Assembly (NCBI RefSeq): GCF_000189395.1
Contig: NZ_AEPB01000011.1
Span: 1-44,799 of the forward strand
Origin: Planococcus donghaensis MPA1U2
Lineage (GTDB): Bacteria; Bacillota; Bacilli; Bacillales_A; Planococcaceae
Direction: 5' to 3'
Length of the DNA: 44,799 bases
Shown here: piece by piece, positions 16,915 to 25,333 of the stretch
Position numbering within the stretch: position 1 is the first letter of the stretch
How the letters are laid out: every line of letters starts with the position of its first letter
Made by a program: the position numbers and the translations under genes
The notes under the pieces: model-generated
Database searches by the model: none
What the model was told of the DNA's origin: nothing
What the model saw: the letters and a program-made list of their open reading frames with translations, nothing else

Positions 16915-16925
16915 GAAGAACAAAG

Positions 16926-16955
16926 CCGCTGAATCATTGGATTCAGCGGTTTTAT
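16926..16955. terminator. Bidirectional terminator
   Basis: CCGCTGAATC and GATTCAGCGG pair around ATTG and are followed by TTTTATTT. It lies between the convergent MarR and AI-2E-type genes. Confidence 0.88.
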
Positions 16956-18193
16956 TTGGTTTGGCGTAGTTTTCTTTTCAAGATTAATTGTTTTTTCTTT
17001 TTCTTTTCAGAGACAGGTGGTTTGGGTGCTGGATTAAATGGATCGTCATACAATCCGGTATAGCGCTGGTACCAGCTAAATAGATGGCTAAAGATGACCT
17101 TGATAACCGCGTATGCGGGAATGCCGAGAATGACACCGACAACACCAAACAAATTGCCTGCAGTTAACAGAACAGCAATAATAGTGATCGGGTGAATTTG
17201 TAAATTACTGCCGAGAATAAGCGGCTGAAAAACACGACCTTCCAATGTTTGCTCGATAAAGAAAACCACAAGCACTTTAACTAACATAATGGGAGAGTGC
17301 ACCACAATCGCGATAATAACAATGGGAATAAAAGCGATAAAAGAACCTAAAAAAGGGATTAAGTTTAAAACACCGGCCATAATGCTGAGCGTTAATGCGT
17401 ATTTCAAACCGACGAGGCTAAAGCCAATCCAAAACATCAAGCCAACGAAAAAGGCCACAAGTAATTGTCCCCGAATGTATTGGCTGATTTGCAAATTCAT
17501 CTCGCGCAGTAACAAATAGCTATGTTCACGCATTTTTGAGGGAAGTAATTTCATGATGTGGTAAGGGAAATGGTGTCCATCTTTTAGCAAATAGAACAAG
17601 ATAAAAGGCGTTGTGATCAAAGCCAATAAAGTGGTAGAGAGTACTCCGAAAACACTGCCAAGTCCAGTGACAGTCGAACCAACGACGTTTTCCGTTTGGT
17701 CAGTGATTGACGTGGACAGTGGCTCTGTACCTCCCATCAATTGTGTTTGCAATTGTGACAGCAAATCATTTTTAAAAAAATGATCGATTTGAGAGATAAA
17801 CGTATTTAAATAATCTTGCCAATTATCGATCAAGCTCATCAGTTGCTCTCGGATAATCGGTATTAACGTTGCAATGCCCCATGCTAATAATCCAGCAACC
17901 ACTACAAAGACCATTGAGATACTGGCGATGCGGGAAATATTTTTGTTTTCCATCCAGTTAATGAGTGGATTCAACAAATAGTATAAAATACCAGCCATAA
18001 TCAATGGCGGTCCCATAACATCAAAAAAGGCGACAAATGGTTGGAAAACAAAGCTAACCTTAGGCAAGAGAAATAAATTAAGCAGAATTAATAAAATAAT
18101 AATCAGGACAGATACCGCTTTGTTGTTCAGCACCCATTTAACAAACCAAGAAGCAGCTTGGCTTAACGCCCGTTTATTTTTCTCATGCTCCAC
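16952..18193 (-). CDS. AI-2E family transporter (UPF0118)
   Basis: This 413-residue membrane protein has about eight transmembrane segments. The family hallmarks are an N-terminal pair of helices, a long extracytoplasmic amphipathic stretch (about 135-190) and the conserved block VGLKYALTLSIMAGVLNLIPFLGSFI. Family members export AI-2 or act as Na+/H+ antiporters, and the substrate cannot be assigned here. The frame is open to a TTG at 18235, but only the GTG at 18193 has a ribosome site (AAAGAGGTG at good spacing). The C-terminus is very Lys-rich. Confidence 0.92.
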   Translation of the reverse strand: MEHEKNKRALSQAASWFVKWVLNNKAVSVLIIILLILLNLFLLPKVSFVFQPFVAFFDVMGPPLIMAGILYYLLNPLINWMENKNISRIASISMVFVVVAGLLAWGIATLIPIIREQLMSLIDNWQDYLNTFISQIDHFFKNDLLSQLQTQLMGGTEPLSTSITDQTENVVGSTVTGLGSVFGVLSTTLLALITTPFILFYLLKDGHHFPYHIMKLLPSKMREHSYLLLREMNLQISQYIRGQLLVAFFVGLMFWIGFSLVGLKYALTLSIMAGVLNLIPFLGSFIAFIPIVIIAIVVHSPIMLVKVLVVFFIEQTLEGRVFQPLILGSNLQIHPITIIAVLLTAGNLFGVVGVILGIPAYAVIKVIFSHLFSWYQRYTGLYDDPFNPAPKPPVSEKKKKKQLILKRKLRQTK

Positions 18194-18348
18194 CGTGCAC
18201 ACCTCTTTCTGCTCAAGCTGTTTTACACCCTCCAATACGTCTATAATTTATTAACTATAAAATACCCGTATCCGAATGTTTTCACACCAGCAGACTCGTT
18301 TTACTTCCTCTAAGAAACAGAAGAAATAACTATTTTCCCGAATTATAT

Positions 18349-18424
18349 TTATCCACATGTGGATAAAAGTAAAAGAATGACGAAACGACATAGTTATCCA
18401 CGTTTTAACGCAGAATCATCCACA
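18349..18424. other. Cluster of DnaA boxes in an intergenic region
   Basis: Two perfect DnaA boxes meet head to head at 18349-18366 (TTATCCACATGTGGATAA). TTATCCACG follows at 18394-18402 and TCATCCACA at 18416-18424. This is the main content of the 364-base gap between the AI-2E transporter start and the DUF4181 gene. No dnaA or dnaN gene is nearby, so this is not the chromosomal origin; it may titrate DnaA or regulate the DUF4181 gene. Confidence 0.7.
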
Positions 18425-18557
18425 TATTCAATTGAATAGTGGGTAAATAGAGGCTCTATGTAAATTTTGCATGTCAATTGGGGATAACCTTCCTTCTAAA
18501 GCGGAACTTTTACCCCATTGCTTCGTAGAATAGAAAAAGGTTTTGGAGGTGTAGCGA

Positions 18558-18926
18558 ATGGAAAGCGTCTTTTTTCTGTGGTTTGTCATTATTATTGGTC
18601 TCGCTTTTTTGAGGATGTTTTTGAAAAAACGTTTTGGCATTAATCAAGAAGAACAAGCAGGGATTCCAGTTAAGAAGTTTGAACGGTGGAACAATTGGCT
18701 AATGATCTTGGCGGTAATTGTTCTAGCGGTAAACATGCAAGATTCATTAGAAGTATTCTTTTTTTGGATATTTGTGATTTTCTTTGTAGGAAATGCCACG
18801 CAAATTTTTTTGGAGTGGAAGTATTTGAAAGGTTCAAGGAAATATCAAGTGTCTCTCATTAACTCAGTGCTTAGTGGACTCACAATTATTATTTTTATCA
18901 CAGTTGCCATAACCCAAATGAATTGA
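18558..18926 (+). CDS. DUF4181-type small membrane protein
   Basis: This 122-residue protein has four predicted transmembrane helices (about 3-21, 45-62, 66-84 and 97-118). The pattern LKKRFGI near residue 25 and the overall length match the DUF4181 family of Bacillales membrane proteins of unknown function. The start ATG has GGAGGTG at good spacing. It stands alone, preceded by a cluster of DnaA boxes and followed by a terminator. Confidence 0.8.
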   Translation: MESVFFLWFVIIIGLAFLRMFLKKRFGINQEEQAGIPVKKFERWNNWLMILAVIVLAVNMQDSLEVFFFWIFVIFFVGNATQIFLEWKYLKGSRKYQVSLINSVLSGLTIIIFITVAITQMN

Positions 18927-18940
18927 TTTATTATCTAAAT

Positions 18941-18974
18941 AAAAAAGGCATTCCTTTAGGGGAATGCCTTTTTT
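18941..18974 (+). terminator. Terminator after DUF4181 gene
   Basis: AAAAAAGGCATTCC and GGAATGCCTTTTTT pair perfectly around a 6-base loop. Confidence 0.92.
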
Positions 18975-19055
18975 AAGAATATGGAATAAGTTTATATCTT
19001 CCTTAACTTCATGAAAATTAGGTGCTTTTACTAGTTAAAAATAGTAAGTAATCTC

Positions 19056-19147
19056 CGTATTTGAAGAAGCGTTTGCTCGACTCCTGTGGGAATAGCGGGT
19101 TTGAGAGACCCCGCAGAGAGCGCGAGCGATAAGCTGCGAAAAATACG
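19056..19147. repeat. GC-rich intergenic hairpin element, copy R2 (short)
   Basis: This 92-bp copy has core matches CGACTCCTGTGGGAATAGCG and GAGACCCCGCAGAG. The ends CGTATTT and AAATACG are self-complementary and differ in sequence from those of the other copies. It lies between the convergent DUF4181 and TetR genes. The second half of the core is missing. Confidence 0.7.
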
Positions 19148-19166
19148 ATTATTCAAGATCTATTCG

Positions 19167-19757
19167 TTATAGTTTTTTATCTAATACAACTGATCCGTCA
19201 TACATTTTGCCGTGTAACTTGGCTAGTTTAGCTGCCATCACTTCTGGAGAATCCTTAAAATCTTGTTTGATCCAATAGAGAAAGAACCCTAATGTTCCGT
19301 AAGTCATGAAGGAATTGAGTGTTGGAATTTCCAAATCGCTTTCTTCTTCGAGACGCAGTTCGGTTGCAGCTACTTGTGCAAGCGCTTCGCAAAACTGGTT
19401 TTGTGAGCCAGGAAGTATTTCCCCCGTGATAATCAATGTGAAAATCGATTGGTGCTGATAAATGTATTCGAAAATCGGCAGTTGCCGCTGAACGTCTGTC
19501 GAAGAAAAACGCTCTAACCCTTGGAAGCTTTTTCGGAAATAGTCAGCGAGGCCATCCAAGTAATCTTCAACGATAGCCGCAAGCAATTCGTTCAAGTCTT
19601 TATAATGTGAATAAAATGTCACGCGATTACACCCAGCTTGCTTTGCAACTTCTGTAATGGTCAGTTGTGACAGTTCTTTTTCAGTTAATAACTGTAGTAA
19701 AGCGTTTTTTAGCATTTTTTGAGTTCGAAGAATACGGCGATCTTCTGTGTTAGGCAT
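19167..19757 (-). CDS. TetR/AcrR-family transcriptional regulator
   Basis: This 196-residue protein has an N-terminal TetR HTH (about 10-57; ITEVAKQAGCNRVTFYSHYKD) and a helical ligand-binding remainder. The HTH ends in FYSHYKDLNELL, the standard TetR signature position. The ribosome site is AGGAGGA. The target is unknown; the nearest candidate is the membrane-protein gene at 19947 in the same direction, about 190 bases upstream. No clear palindrome is visible between them. Confidence 0.92.
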   Translation of the reverse strand: MPNTEDRRILRTQKMLKNALLQLLTEKELSQLTITEVAKQAGCNRVTFYSHYKDLNELLAAIVEDYLDGLADYFRKSFQGLERFSSTDVQRQLPIFEYIYQHQSIFTLIITGEILPGSQNQFCEALAQVAATELRLEEESDLEIPTLNSFMTYGTLGFFLYWIKQDFKDSPEVMAAKLAKLHGKMYDGSVVLDKKL

Positions 19758-19940
19758 CTCGTTTTCCTCCTAATATTTCCGGGAAATGGACAGGCTTCTA
19801 TAGTAAGTATGACATTAAATCTTTGATATGAACAAGAAGATAATGTATTTAGTAGCTTAAAAGTATCGCATAAGATAGGAAGGATTCAATCAGAAATAGT
19901 TCTGCAAGGATGGTGGTTTAACAACTCAGTAAAAAAGTTA

Positions 19941-19977
19941 AAGCCGTTACGCTGATTTCAGCGTAACGGCTTTTTTA
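19941..19977. terminator. Terminator hairpin overlapping the 3' end of the 19947 gene
   Basis: AAGCCGTTACGCTGA and TCAGCGTAACGGCTT pair perfectly around TT. The stem itself encodes the last residues and the stop of the membrane protein (KKAVTLKSA-stop). The minus-strand side continues with AACTTTTTTACT and the plus-strand side with a T run. Confidence 0.85.
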
Positions 19978-20558
19978 TTTACATACAGTACGAGTATAGG
20001 TCCCGAAATTGGAATCCAAGCAAGCGATTTACGTTTGGCGTGTGGATAAAAATGATATACAGTGTAGACAGATAAGCCCCACAGCACAAACCAGTCGACG
20101 GTCATAACGGAGACAAGACCTGACGCAAAGAACGCCTCTTGATAAGCAGTGAGCGAAAATCCCTGCAATAACGTTAATGCATTGCCGATCCAAAACAGCA
20201 TAAAGACAATGAACCAAAACCGCGAACTGAGAAACCGAACGAGCCAAGCGGGAGTTCTGAGCCTTCTGTTCGCCTTTCGATTGCCGAACGCAAAATAAGG
20301 GAGAAGTCCAAAAGCACCAATGCCAAAAGATAGTAACGCGAACGGCCACGCCGGCCATTTTTGACGGTCATTTAGCAACAGCAATGTGAGGAACATCATC
20401 GGAAACAAGCCGAGTGAATTAAAGACGGCAAGTACGAGTGGATCAATTGCACCGAGGTCGCCGCTAAAAATGTTCGACAAAATCGGATCTGTTTCGCCGC
20501 CGGGTGCCAAAAAAACAGCATAGCCAATTAATAAGAGCCAAATCGTTAAGAAAATCAC
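19947..20558 (-). CDS. Integral membrane protein of unknown function
   Basis: This 203-residue protein has about six hydrophobic segments and no enzymatic motif that I recognise. Visible features are an early exposed loop (APGGETDPILSNIFSGD), a basic stretch RKANRRLRTPAWLVRF in the middle, and YPHAKRKSLAWIPISGP near the end. The layout resembles DUF2834-like or photosystem-associated small membrane proteins, but I am not sure. The start is the GTG at 20558, because AAGGAG lies eight bases before it; the upstream in-frame GTG at 20567 overlaps that site. The C-terminus is written in the terminator stem. Confidence 0.75.
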   Translation of the reverse strand: MIFLTIWLLLIGYAVFLAPGGETDPILSNIFSGDLGAIDPLVLAVFNSLGLFPMMFLTLLLLNDRQKWPAWPFALLSFGIGAFGLLPYFAFGNRKANRRLRTPAWLVRFLSSRFWFIVFMLFWIGNALTLLQGFSLTAYQEAFFASGLVSVMTVDWFVLWGLSVYTVYHFYPHAKRKSLAWIPISGPILVLYVNKKAVTLKSA

Positions 20559-20634
20559 TGCTATCACTCCTTTTAAGGCTAAGTTATTAAGTTATTAGTT
20601 CCCTAAAATAGATCCAAGCAAACGAATGGGTGAG

Positions 20635-20979
20635 TCAGCTAAGGTGGAAGTAGATTAAAACTGAAAACAAGGCGACAATGAGCAAACTTCTGACTTTGCT
20701 GGATTTCCATGTAATGATACTCGAGCCAATGGCACCTATAACGAGTAAAATTAATCCGACTAATCGTAGGGTAGGGGTGGAAAAGGTATCGCTAAACTCA
20801 ATAAGAAAATTCCCTAAAGCAACAGAGCCTATGCTTAATAGGAAGTTGCGTGAAGTAAAATCGGACTTTACCGACTCTTGGTCCGTCTCGTTCATTTTGA
20901 AATAAGCCCCTATCATCATGCCAACAGGTACGCCGAAAGCAATCAGAAAAGTGACAAGTGAATCTGTATCCGTATTCAA
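20635..20979 (-). CDS. Small membrane protein of unknown function
   Basis: This 114-residue protein has about four hydrophobic segments (10-27, 47-60, 70-88 and 95-112). No family is recognised. The start is TTG with GGGGG upstream. It lies next to two other small membrane proteins and is divergent from the gene at 21069. The reading frame is intact. Confidence 0.65.
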   Translation of the reverse strand: MNTDTDSLVTFLIAFGVPVGMMIGAYFKMNETDQESVKSDFTSRNFLLSIGSVALGNFLIEFSDTFSTPTLRLVGLILLVIGAIGSSIITWKSSKVRSLLIVALFSVLIYFHLS

Positions 20980-21068
20980 TGTATATGCCCCCTATCGATT
21001 AGGAAAAATAAATAAAAGGTAAACGTGCTTCTTTTGTAGAATTTTAACAGTTAAAAGAGGGTTTGCAT

Positions 21069-21458
21069 ATGGAGGTTATGGAATCTATTGGATTGCTTGT
21101 CTTTGCGGCTATTTATTTCCTTTTCACGAACTTATATTTGAAGAAAAAGCGTGGAATAAAAAGAGATTCGAGAAGTTTTTTTCACGAAGACAAAAATCGG
21201 TACGTACTTATTTTGCAAGGAGTTATCTTCGTAGGTTTTATTTACGCGAGTATGTATCTGGTGGCAGAACTAGATGCCACAGAACTTTCTGTAGCTATCC
21301 TGATAAGCTCTCTGGCCGGTCTCTTTATTCTCCAAACATTTGTTGCGGGGCTTGAAGAGTGGTTACTGCACAGAGACAAAAAGCGATACTGGTATGTCTG
21401 GTCTGAAACAATATTTGTTGGACTAGTGTTTGGTTTACTACTACTAACGAAAGGATGA
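21069..21458 (+). CDS. Small four-helix membrane protein, possibly DUF4181-like
   Basis: This 129-residue protein has hydrophobic segments near 6-20, 48-66, 75-97 and 110-127, with basic KKKRG after the first helix and a late LEEWLLHRDKKRYW segment. The layout resembles the DUF4181-type protein at 18558, but the match is weak. The ATG at 21069 has AGAGGG seven bases upstream; the in-frame TTG at 21063 is too close to that site. The stop overlaps the possible ATG at 21455 of the RDD gene (ATGA), so the two are translationally coupled or nearly so. Confidence 0.7.
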   Translation: MEVMESIGLLVFAAIYFLFTNLYLKKKRGIKRDSRSFFHEDKNRYVLILQGVIFVGFIYASMYLVAELDATELSVAILISSLAGLFILQTFVAGLEEWLLHRDKKRYWYVWSETIFVGLVFGLLLLTKG

Positions 21459-21463
21459 AGGTC

Positions 21464-21856
21464 ATGTATGAATTGACGAAAAAACGTGCCAAAGCGTTGT
21501 TGATCGATTCGGCGATTGCTACTACCGTGTCATTTGCGTTAGAACCGCTATTGAAAAAGAAAATAAAAAGTCCGTTTTTCCATGCCATGGTTTCTCCACA
21601 TTTAGTGTTCTGGGGACTTGAGTATGCGCAGCTCCGAATGAACGGTCAAACAGCTGGTCAGAAAATGATGGGCATTGCCTTAAAAGATGAAGCCGGTGGA
21701 GAGCTGAGCTCAGAGCAAATTCTAAAACACATTGTCTACCGAGATACGATAGGCCCTCTCATGTATGCAAAAGACCGTAGCCGCTACGACAAGTACAAAG
21801 GTGAAAAATACCCGAATGACCTTTACGCACATACTGTGGTTGAAAAAGTAGATTAA
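21464..21856 (+). CDS. RDD-family membrane protein
   Basis: This 130-residue protein starts with KKRAKALLIDSAIAT, the RDD-family N-terminus, and has GQTAGQKMMGIALKDEAGG, the typical second motif. Only two hydrophobic stretches are clear. Function is unknown; some RDD proteins are Na+/H+ antiporters. The frame also offers an ATG at 21455 that overlaps the upstream stop, but the AAAGGATG site spaces better to 21464. It forms an operon with the small membrane protein before it and is followed by a terminator. Confidence 0.82.
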   Translation: MYELTKKRAKALLIDSAIATTVSFALEPLLKKKIKSPFFHAMVSPHLVFWGLEYAQLRMNGQTAGQKMMGIALKDEAGGELSSEQILKHIVYRDTIGPLMYAKDRSRYDKYKGEKYPNDLYAHTVVEKVD

Positions 21857-21860
21857 AAAC

Positions 21861-21891
21861 TTTCCCTCCTTTAGAAAAGGAGGGATTTTTT
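21861..21891 (+). terminator. Terminator after RDD gene
   Basis: CCCTCCTTT (21864-21872) and AAAGGAGGG (21876-21884) pair around AGA, and a T run follows. Confidence 0.9.
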
Positions 21892-21987
21892 ATGGTTTGT
21901 AAAAATTATAGTGATATACAAAACTATTCTTTAACGCTACAATATCCAAGGTGCCAATCATCCTGAAAATTTAAAGGGATAGAATGT

Positions 21988-22056
21988 ATGAAAAGAAGCA
22001 ATTTAAAAAGTGCACCACCGTATATCAAAACCGATATAGATGGTTCAAAAGAATAG
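21988..22056 (+). CDS. Possible 22-residue small protein or leader peptide
   Basis: The short frame MKRSNLKSAPPYIKTDIDGS (plus KE) is preceded by AAAGGGAT at fair spacing and lies 25 bases before the CynX-type transporter. It could be a leader peptide for that gene or chance. No family is recognised. Confidence 0.25.
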   Translation: MKRSNLKSAPPYIKTDIDGSKE

Positions 22057-22081
22057 ATAAGTAAGTTGTTGGAGGATTAGG

Positions 22082-23320
22082 ATGAAGAAACAAAAAGAAA
22101 TAAACAACACCGAAAAAGCTAGCTGGTTATTACTTATTGGTATTGTATTAATTGGAGCAAATTTAAGGGTACCCATCACATCAGTTGGAACACTTATGTC
22201 GTTTATCCGGGAAGATTTGGACATTAGCAATGCGGTCGCAGGATTGGTTACGACATTGCCTTTGATCGCTTTTGCTATACTTTCTCCATTTGCGCCGAAA
22301 ATCGCAAATCGAATTGGTATGCAATGGACCATTGCATTGTCCATGGTAGTACTGATTATCGGGATCGCCATACGATCTGTAACAGGAATCGGTTTCATGT
22401 TTATAGGAACCCTTTTGATCGGTTTGGCCATTTCGATTGGAAATGTCTTGATTCCAGGAATTATCAAAATGAATTTCCCTTATCGAATTGGGGTTATGAC
22501 GGGTATATATGCTGTTTTCATGAATATTTTCGGTGCTTTAGGTTCTGGTTTAAGCGTACCGATTTCAGGTATCGGTAACATGGGCTGGCAAGGCGCACTT
22601 GGTATTTGGGGCTTACTTGCCATTGTTGCATTTGTTGTTTGGCTTCCACAGTTACGCAAACAACAAAGGGCATCACAAAAAACAACGATCAAGCCAAAAC
22701 AAAAAACCAAGTTATGGCTTTCACCGCTTGCTTGGAGTGTCACACTTTTCATGGGTGGACAATCTTTAGTCTTTTATACGTTGATCGCCTGGATGCCGGA
22801 TATATTGAGCACTATCGGATACGATGCACGTTCTGCCGGTTGGATGGTCTTTTTAATGCAAACGGCAATCATTCCGACCACATTTGTGGTGCCGGTAATT
22901 GCTGAGAAGCTGAAAAACCAAGTAGGTCTTGCTATTGGAACGGCTTTGTTGTTTACAACTGGGTTTTTAGGGTTGCTTTCTGGCAGTATGTTGCTTGTCC
23001 CATTATGGGCAATCTTGCTCGGAATTGCTGGAGGAAGTGGATTTAGTCTTTCAATGGTGTTTTTTACATTAAGAACGAAAGATGGAAAAGAAGCAGTGGA
23101 ACTGTCGGGCATGGCTCAATCATTCGGGTATATGTTAGCGGCTGTCGGACCTGTTTTTGCGGGAGTCCTCTATGACATAGGTGGGGGTTGGACATTGCCG
23201 CTGTTATTCTTATTGTTCATCTCGATGATTATCTTGCTTGCAGGTATTGTATCCGGTAAAGAAGGAACAATAGCAGAACGAGCTAAAAAAAGTAAAAAAG
23301 AATTGGCAGATAGTATTTAA
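22082..23320 (+). CDS. MFS transporter, CynX/NimT (cyanate/nitroimidazole) family
   Basis: This 412-residue protein has twelve predicted membrane helices. IGANLRVPITSVGTLMSFIREDL at the start is the hallmark of the CynX/NimT subgroup, and there is a basic central loop (about 195-215). The family exports or imports small organic solutes such as cyanate or 2-nitroimidazole, and the substrate here is unknown. The ribosome site is GGAGGATTAGG. It is monocistronic with a terminator. Confidence 0.9.
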   Translation: MKKQKEINNTEKASWLLLIGIVLIGANLRVPITSVGTLMSFIREDLDISNAVAGLVTTLPLIAFAILSPFAPKIANRIGMQWTIALSMVVLIIGIAIRSVTGIGFMFIGTLLIGLAISIGNVLIPGIIKMNFPYRIGVMTGIYAVFMNIFGALGSGLSVPISGIGNMGWQGALGIWGLLAIVAFVVWLPQLRKQQRASQKTTIKPKQKTKLWLSPLAWSVTLFMGGQSLVFYTLIAWMPDILSTIGYDARSAGWMVFLMQTAIIPTTFVVPVIAEKLKNQVGLAIGTALLFTTGFLGLLSGSMLLVPLWAILLGIAGGSGFSLSMVFFTLRTKDGKEAVELSGMAQSFGYMLAAVGPVFAGVLYDIGGGWTLPLLFLLFISMIILLAGIVSGKEGTIAERAKKSKKELADSI

Positions 23321-23345
23321 TTGGAGCATAAGTTTTTACTATTCG

Positions 23346-23373
23346 ACTTTCCGTTTATACGGAAAGTTTTTTT
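23346..23373 (+). terminator. Terminator after CynX-type transporter
   Basis: ACTTTCCG and CGGAAAGT pair around TTTATA, followed by seven T. Confidence 0.85.
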
Positions 23374-23457
23374 ATGGAGAAAATGAAATAGAGCTACATT
23401 CTTCTACAATTTTCTTTCCAAGTTATATAATGATAAAAAAGCGAAAGGGTGATTCGC

Positions 23458-24183
23458 GTGAAACTGTATAAGGAATTGGCCAACTGGTGGCCGTTAATGT
23501 CCCCGCATACGGAATATGAAGAAGAAGCCCATCTTTTTTTAAACATTATGAGGCAGTATCATCCCAATATCCAAGACGCAATCGAGTTTGGTTCGGGTGG
23601 TGGCAGCAATGCTTTCTATTTAAAAAAGTTTTTTTCAATGACTTTGACGGATTTGTCAGAAGATATGTTGAGAGTCAGCCGAGAGTTGAATCCAGATTGT
23701 CTTCATATGCAAGGCGATATGCGAGAGATTGATGCAGGACGCCAGTTTGATATGGTGTTTATTCATGATGCGATTACTTATTTTACCGATAAAAACGATT
23801 TACGAGCGGTGATGAAAAATGCCAAAAAACATTTGAATCCCGAAGGTCTGTTATTTATCATGCCGGATCACTATACAGAAACGTTTGAAGCACGGACGAG
23901 CGACGGTGGTATCGACAAAGATGGACGAGGCATGCGCTATTTGGAGTGGAGCTATGACTTAGACCCGGAAGATCACGTAACTGAAGTTGAATACGCTTAT
24001 GTGATGCGGGAAAAAGACGGGCAGATTACTCACGAATCCGATAGTGCCAAATGCGGATTGTTTTCCATGCCAGAATGGGAAGGGCTGCTAAGGGAAGCAG
24101 GCTTTAACGCTCATTTTGAACGCATCGTTTTTTCAGAAGAACCAGGTACTTACTTTGCCATTGCAGCTACGCAAATAAAATAA
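23458..24183 (+). CDS. Class I SAM-dependent methyltransferase
   Basis: This 241-residue protein has a class I methyltransferase core. The SAM-binding motif is AIEFGSGGGSNAFYL (near 42-56), followed by LTDLSEDML and the post-motif FDMVFIHDAITYF. The early WWPLMSPHTEYEEEA segment is typical of YqeM/UbiE-like small-molecule methyltransferases. The substrate is unknown. The frame is open to GTG at 23449, but AAAGGGTGA spaces to the GTG at 23458. The LLM oxidoreductase follows after 46 bases and may be co-transcribed. Confidence 0.88.
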   Translation: MKLYKELANWWPLMSPHTEYEEEAHLFLNIMRQYHPNIQDAIEFGSGGGSNAFYLKKFFSMTLTDLSEDMLRVSRELNPDCLHMQGDMREIDAGRQFDMVFIHDAITYFTDKNDLRAVMKNAKKHLNPEGLLFIMPDHYTETFEARTSDGGIDKDGRGMRYLEWSYDLDPEDHVTEVEYAYVMREKDGQITHESDSAKCGLFSMPEWEGLLREAGFNAHFERIVFSEEPGTYFAIAATQIK

Positions 24184-24229
24184 AGAAAAAATCATAAGCG
24201 GAATTTGTAGAACAGAAAGGACAGTGGAT

Positions 24230-25288
24230 ATGGAACAGTACCGCATCAATCCAGACAAAGGCATGGAGTTTGGTATGTATACATTGGGAGATCATCTGCC
24301 AGACCCGCATACCGGCGACCGAATTTCAGCAGGAGAACGCATTCAAGAAATTATTGGACTCGCTGAACTAGCAGATCAAGCCGGGCTCGACTTTTTCAGT
24401 GTGGGAGAAAGTCATCAAGAATATTTCGCTACGCAAGCACATACCGTTGTGCTTGCTGCTATTGCACAAGCGACGAAAAACATTAAAATCTCTAGTTCCT
24501 CTACTATCATTAGCACGTCAGACCCGGTGCGCGTATATGAAGACTTTGCGACGATCGATTTGATTTCAAATGGCCGCGCAGAAATCATCGCGGGGCGAGC
24601 GTCGCGTGTAGGGCTGTTTGACTTGCTAGGCTACGATATTCGTTATTACGAAGAATTGTATGAAGAGAAATTCGAGTTGCTACTGCAAATCAACAAAGAA
24701 GAAACGGTCGATTGGAGCGGGAAATTCCGTGCTCCGCTACGTAGCGCGCAAGTTATACCGCGACCGCTTACAGGGGCGCTGCCAATTTGGCGCGCAGTTG
24801 GTGGTCATCCAGAAAGTGCGATGAAAGCGGGGCATGCCGGTGTGCCGATGATGCTTGCAACATTGGGCGGTCCTGTAGAAACGTTCAAGCATACGATTGA
24901 TGCTTACCGCGAAGCAGCGGAAGAAAGTGGCTTTAGTCCCTCTGCGTTACCTGTTGCGACTGCTGGATTTTTCAATGCGGCTGCAACGACTCAACAAGCC
25001 ATGGAAGAAGTTTATCCACATGTGGATAAAGGGATGCGAAAAACCAATGGCCAAGGTTACCCACAAGCCGCATTCATGCACGGCGCGCAAATGGATAGCG
25101 TCATGAACATAGGCAGTCCTCAACAAATTATCGAAAAAATTCTTTACCAACATGAATTGTTTGGACACCAACGCTATATTGCACAAATGGATTTTGGTGG
25201 TGTGCCGATCGATCGCTTAAAGCGCAATATCGACTTGATCGGGACAGAAATTTTGCCAGCTATTCGAAAATATACGGCGAAAAAATAA
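24230..25288 (+). CDS. LLM-class flavin-dependent oxidoreductase (luciferase-like)
   Basis: This 352-residue TIM-barrel monooxygenase is of the bacterial luciferase superfamily (Atu2307/SP_0267-like subgroup as I recall it). Visible features are FGMYTLGDHLPDP at the start, the SVGESHQEY segment, ISSSSTIISTSDPVRVYEDFATIDLISNGRAEIIAGRAS and WRAVGGHPESAMKAG. It would use FMNH2 and O2 on an unknown substrate. The ATG at 24230 has AAAGGA eight bases before it, better than the GTG at 24224. The coding sequence contains a second copy of the 18-bp double DnaA box (25012-25029, encoding YPHVDK). Confidence 0.92.
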   Translation: MEQYRINPDKGMEFGMYTLGDHLPDPHTGDRISAGERIQEIIGLAELADQAGLDFFSVGESHQEYFATQAHTVVLAAIAQATKNIKISSSSTIISTSDPVRVYEDFATIDLISNGRAEIIAGRASRVGLFDLLGYDIRYYEELYEEKFELLLQINKEETVDWSGKFRAPLRSAQVIPRPLTGALPIWRAVGGHPESAMKAGHAGVPMMLATLGGPVETFKHTIDAYREAAEESGFSPSALPVATAGFFNAAATTQQAMEEVYPHVDKGMRKTNGQGYPQAAFMHGAQMDSVMNIGSPQQIIEKILYQHELFGHQRYIAQMDFGGVPIDRLKRNIDLIGTEILPAIRKYTAKK

Positions 25289-25325
25289 AAAGAAGGTTCA
25301 GGCGAAATGCCTGAACCTTCTTTTT
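25287..25325. terminator. Bidirectional terminator
   Basis: AAAAAGAAGGTTCAGGC and GCCTGAACCTTCTTTTT pair perfectly around GAAAT, between convergent genes. Confidence 0.95.
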
Positions 25326-25333
25326 GATCCTTA

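Noticed and set aside
18349-18424. Chromosomal replication origin
   Set aside because: DnaA boxes are present, but there is no dnaA, dnaN or recF nearby and no clear AT-rich unwinding region beside the boxes.
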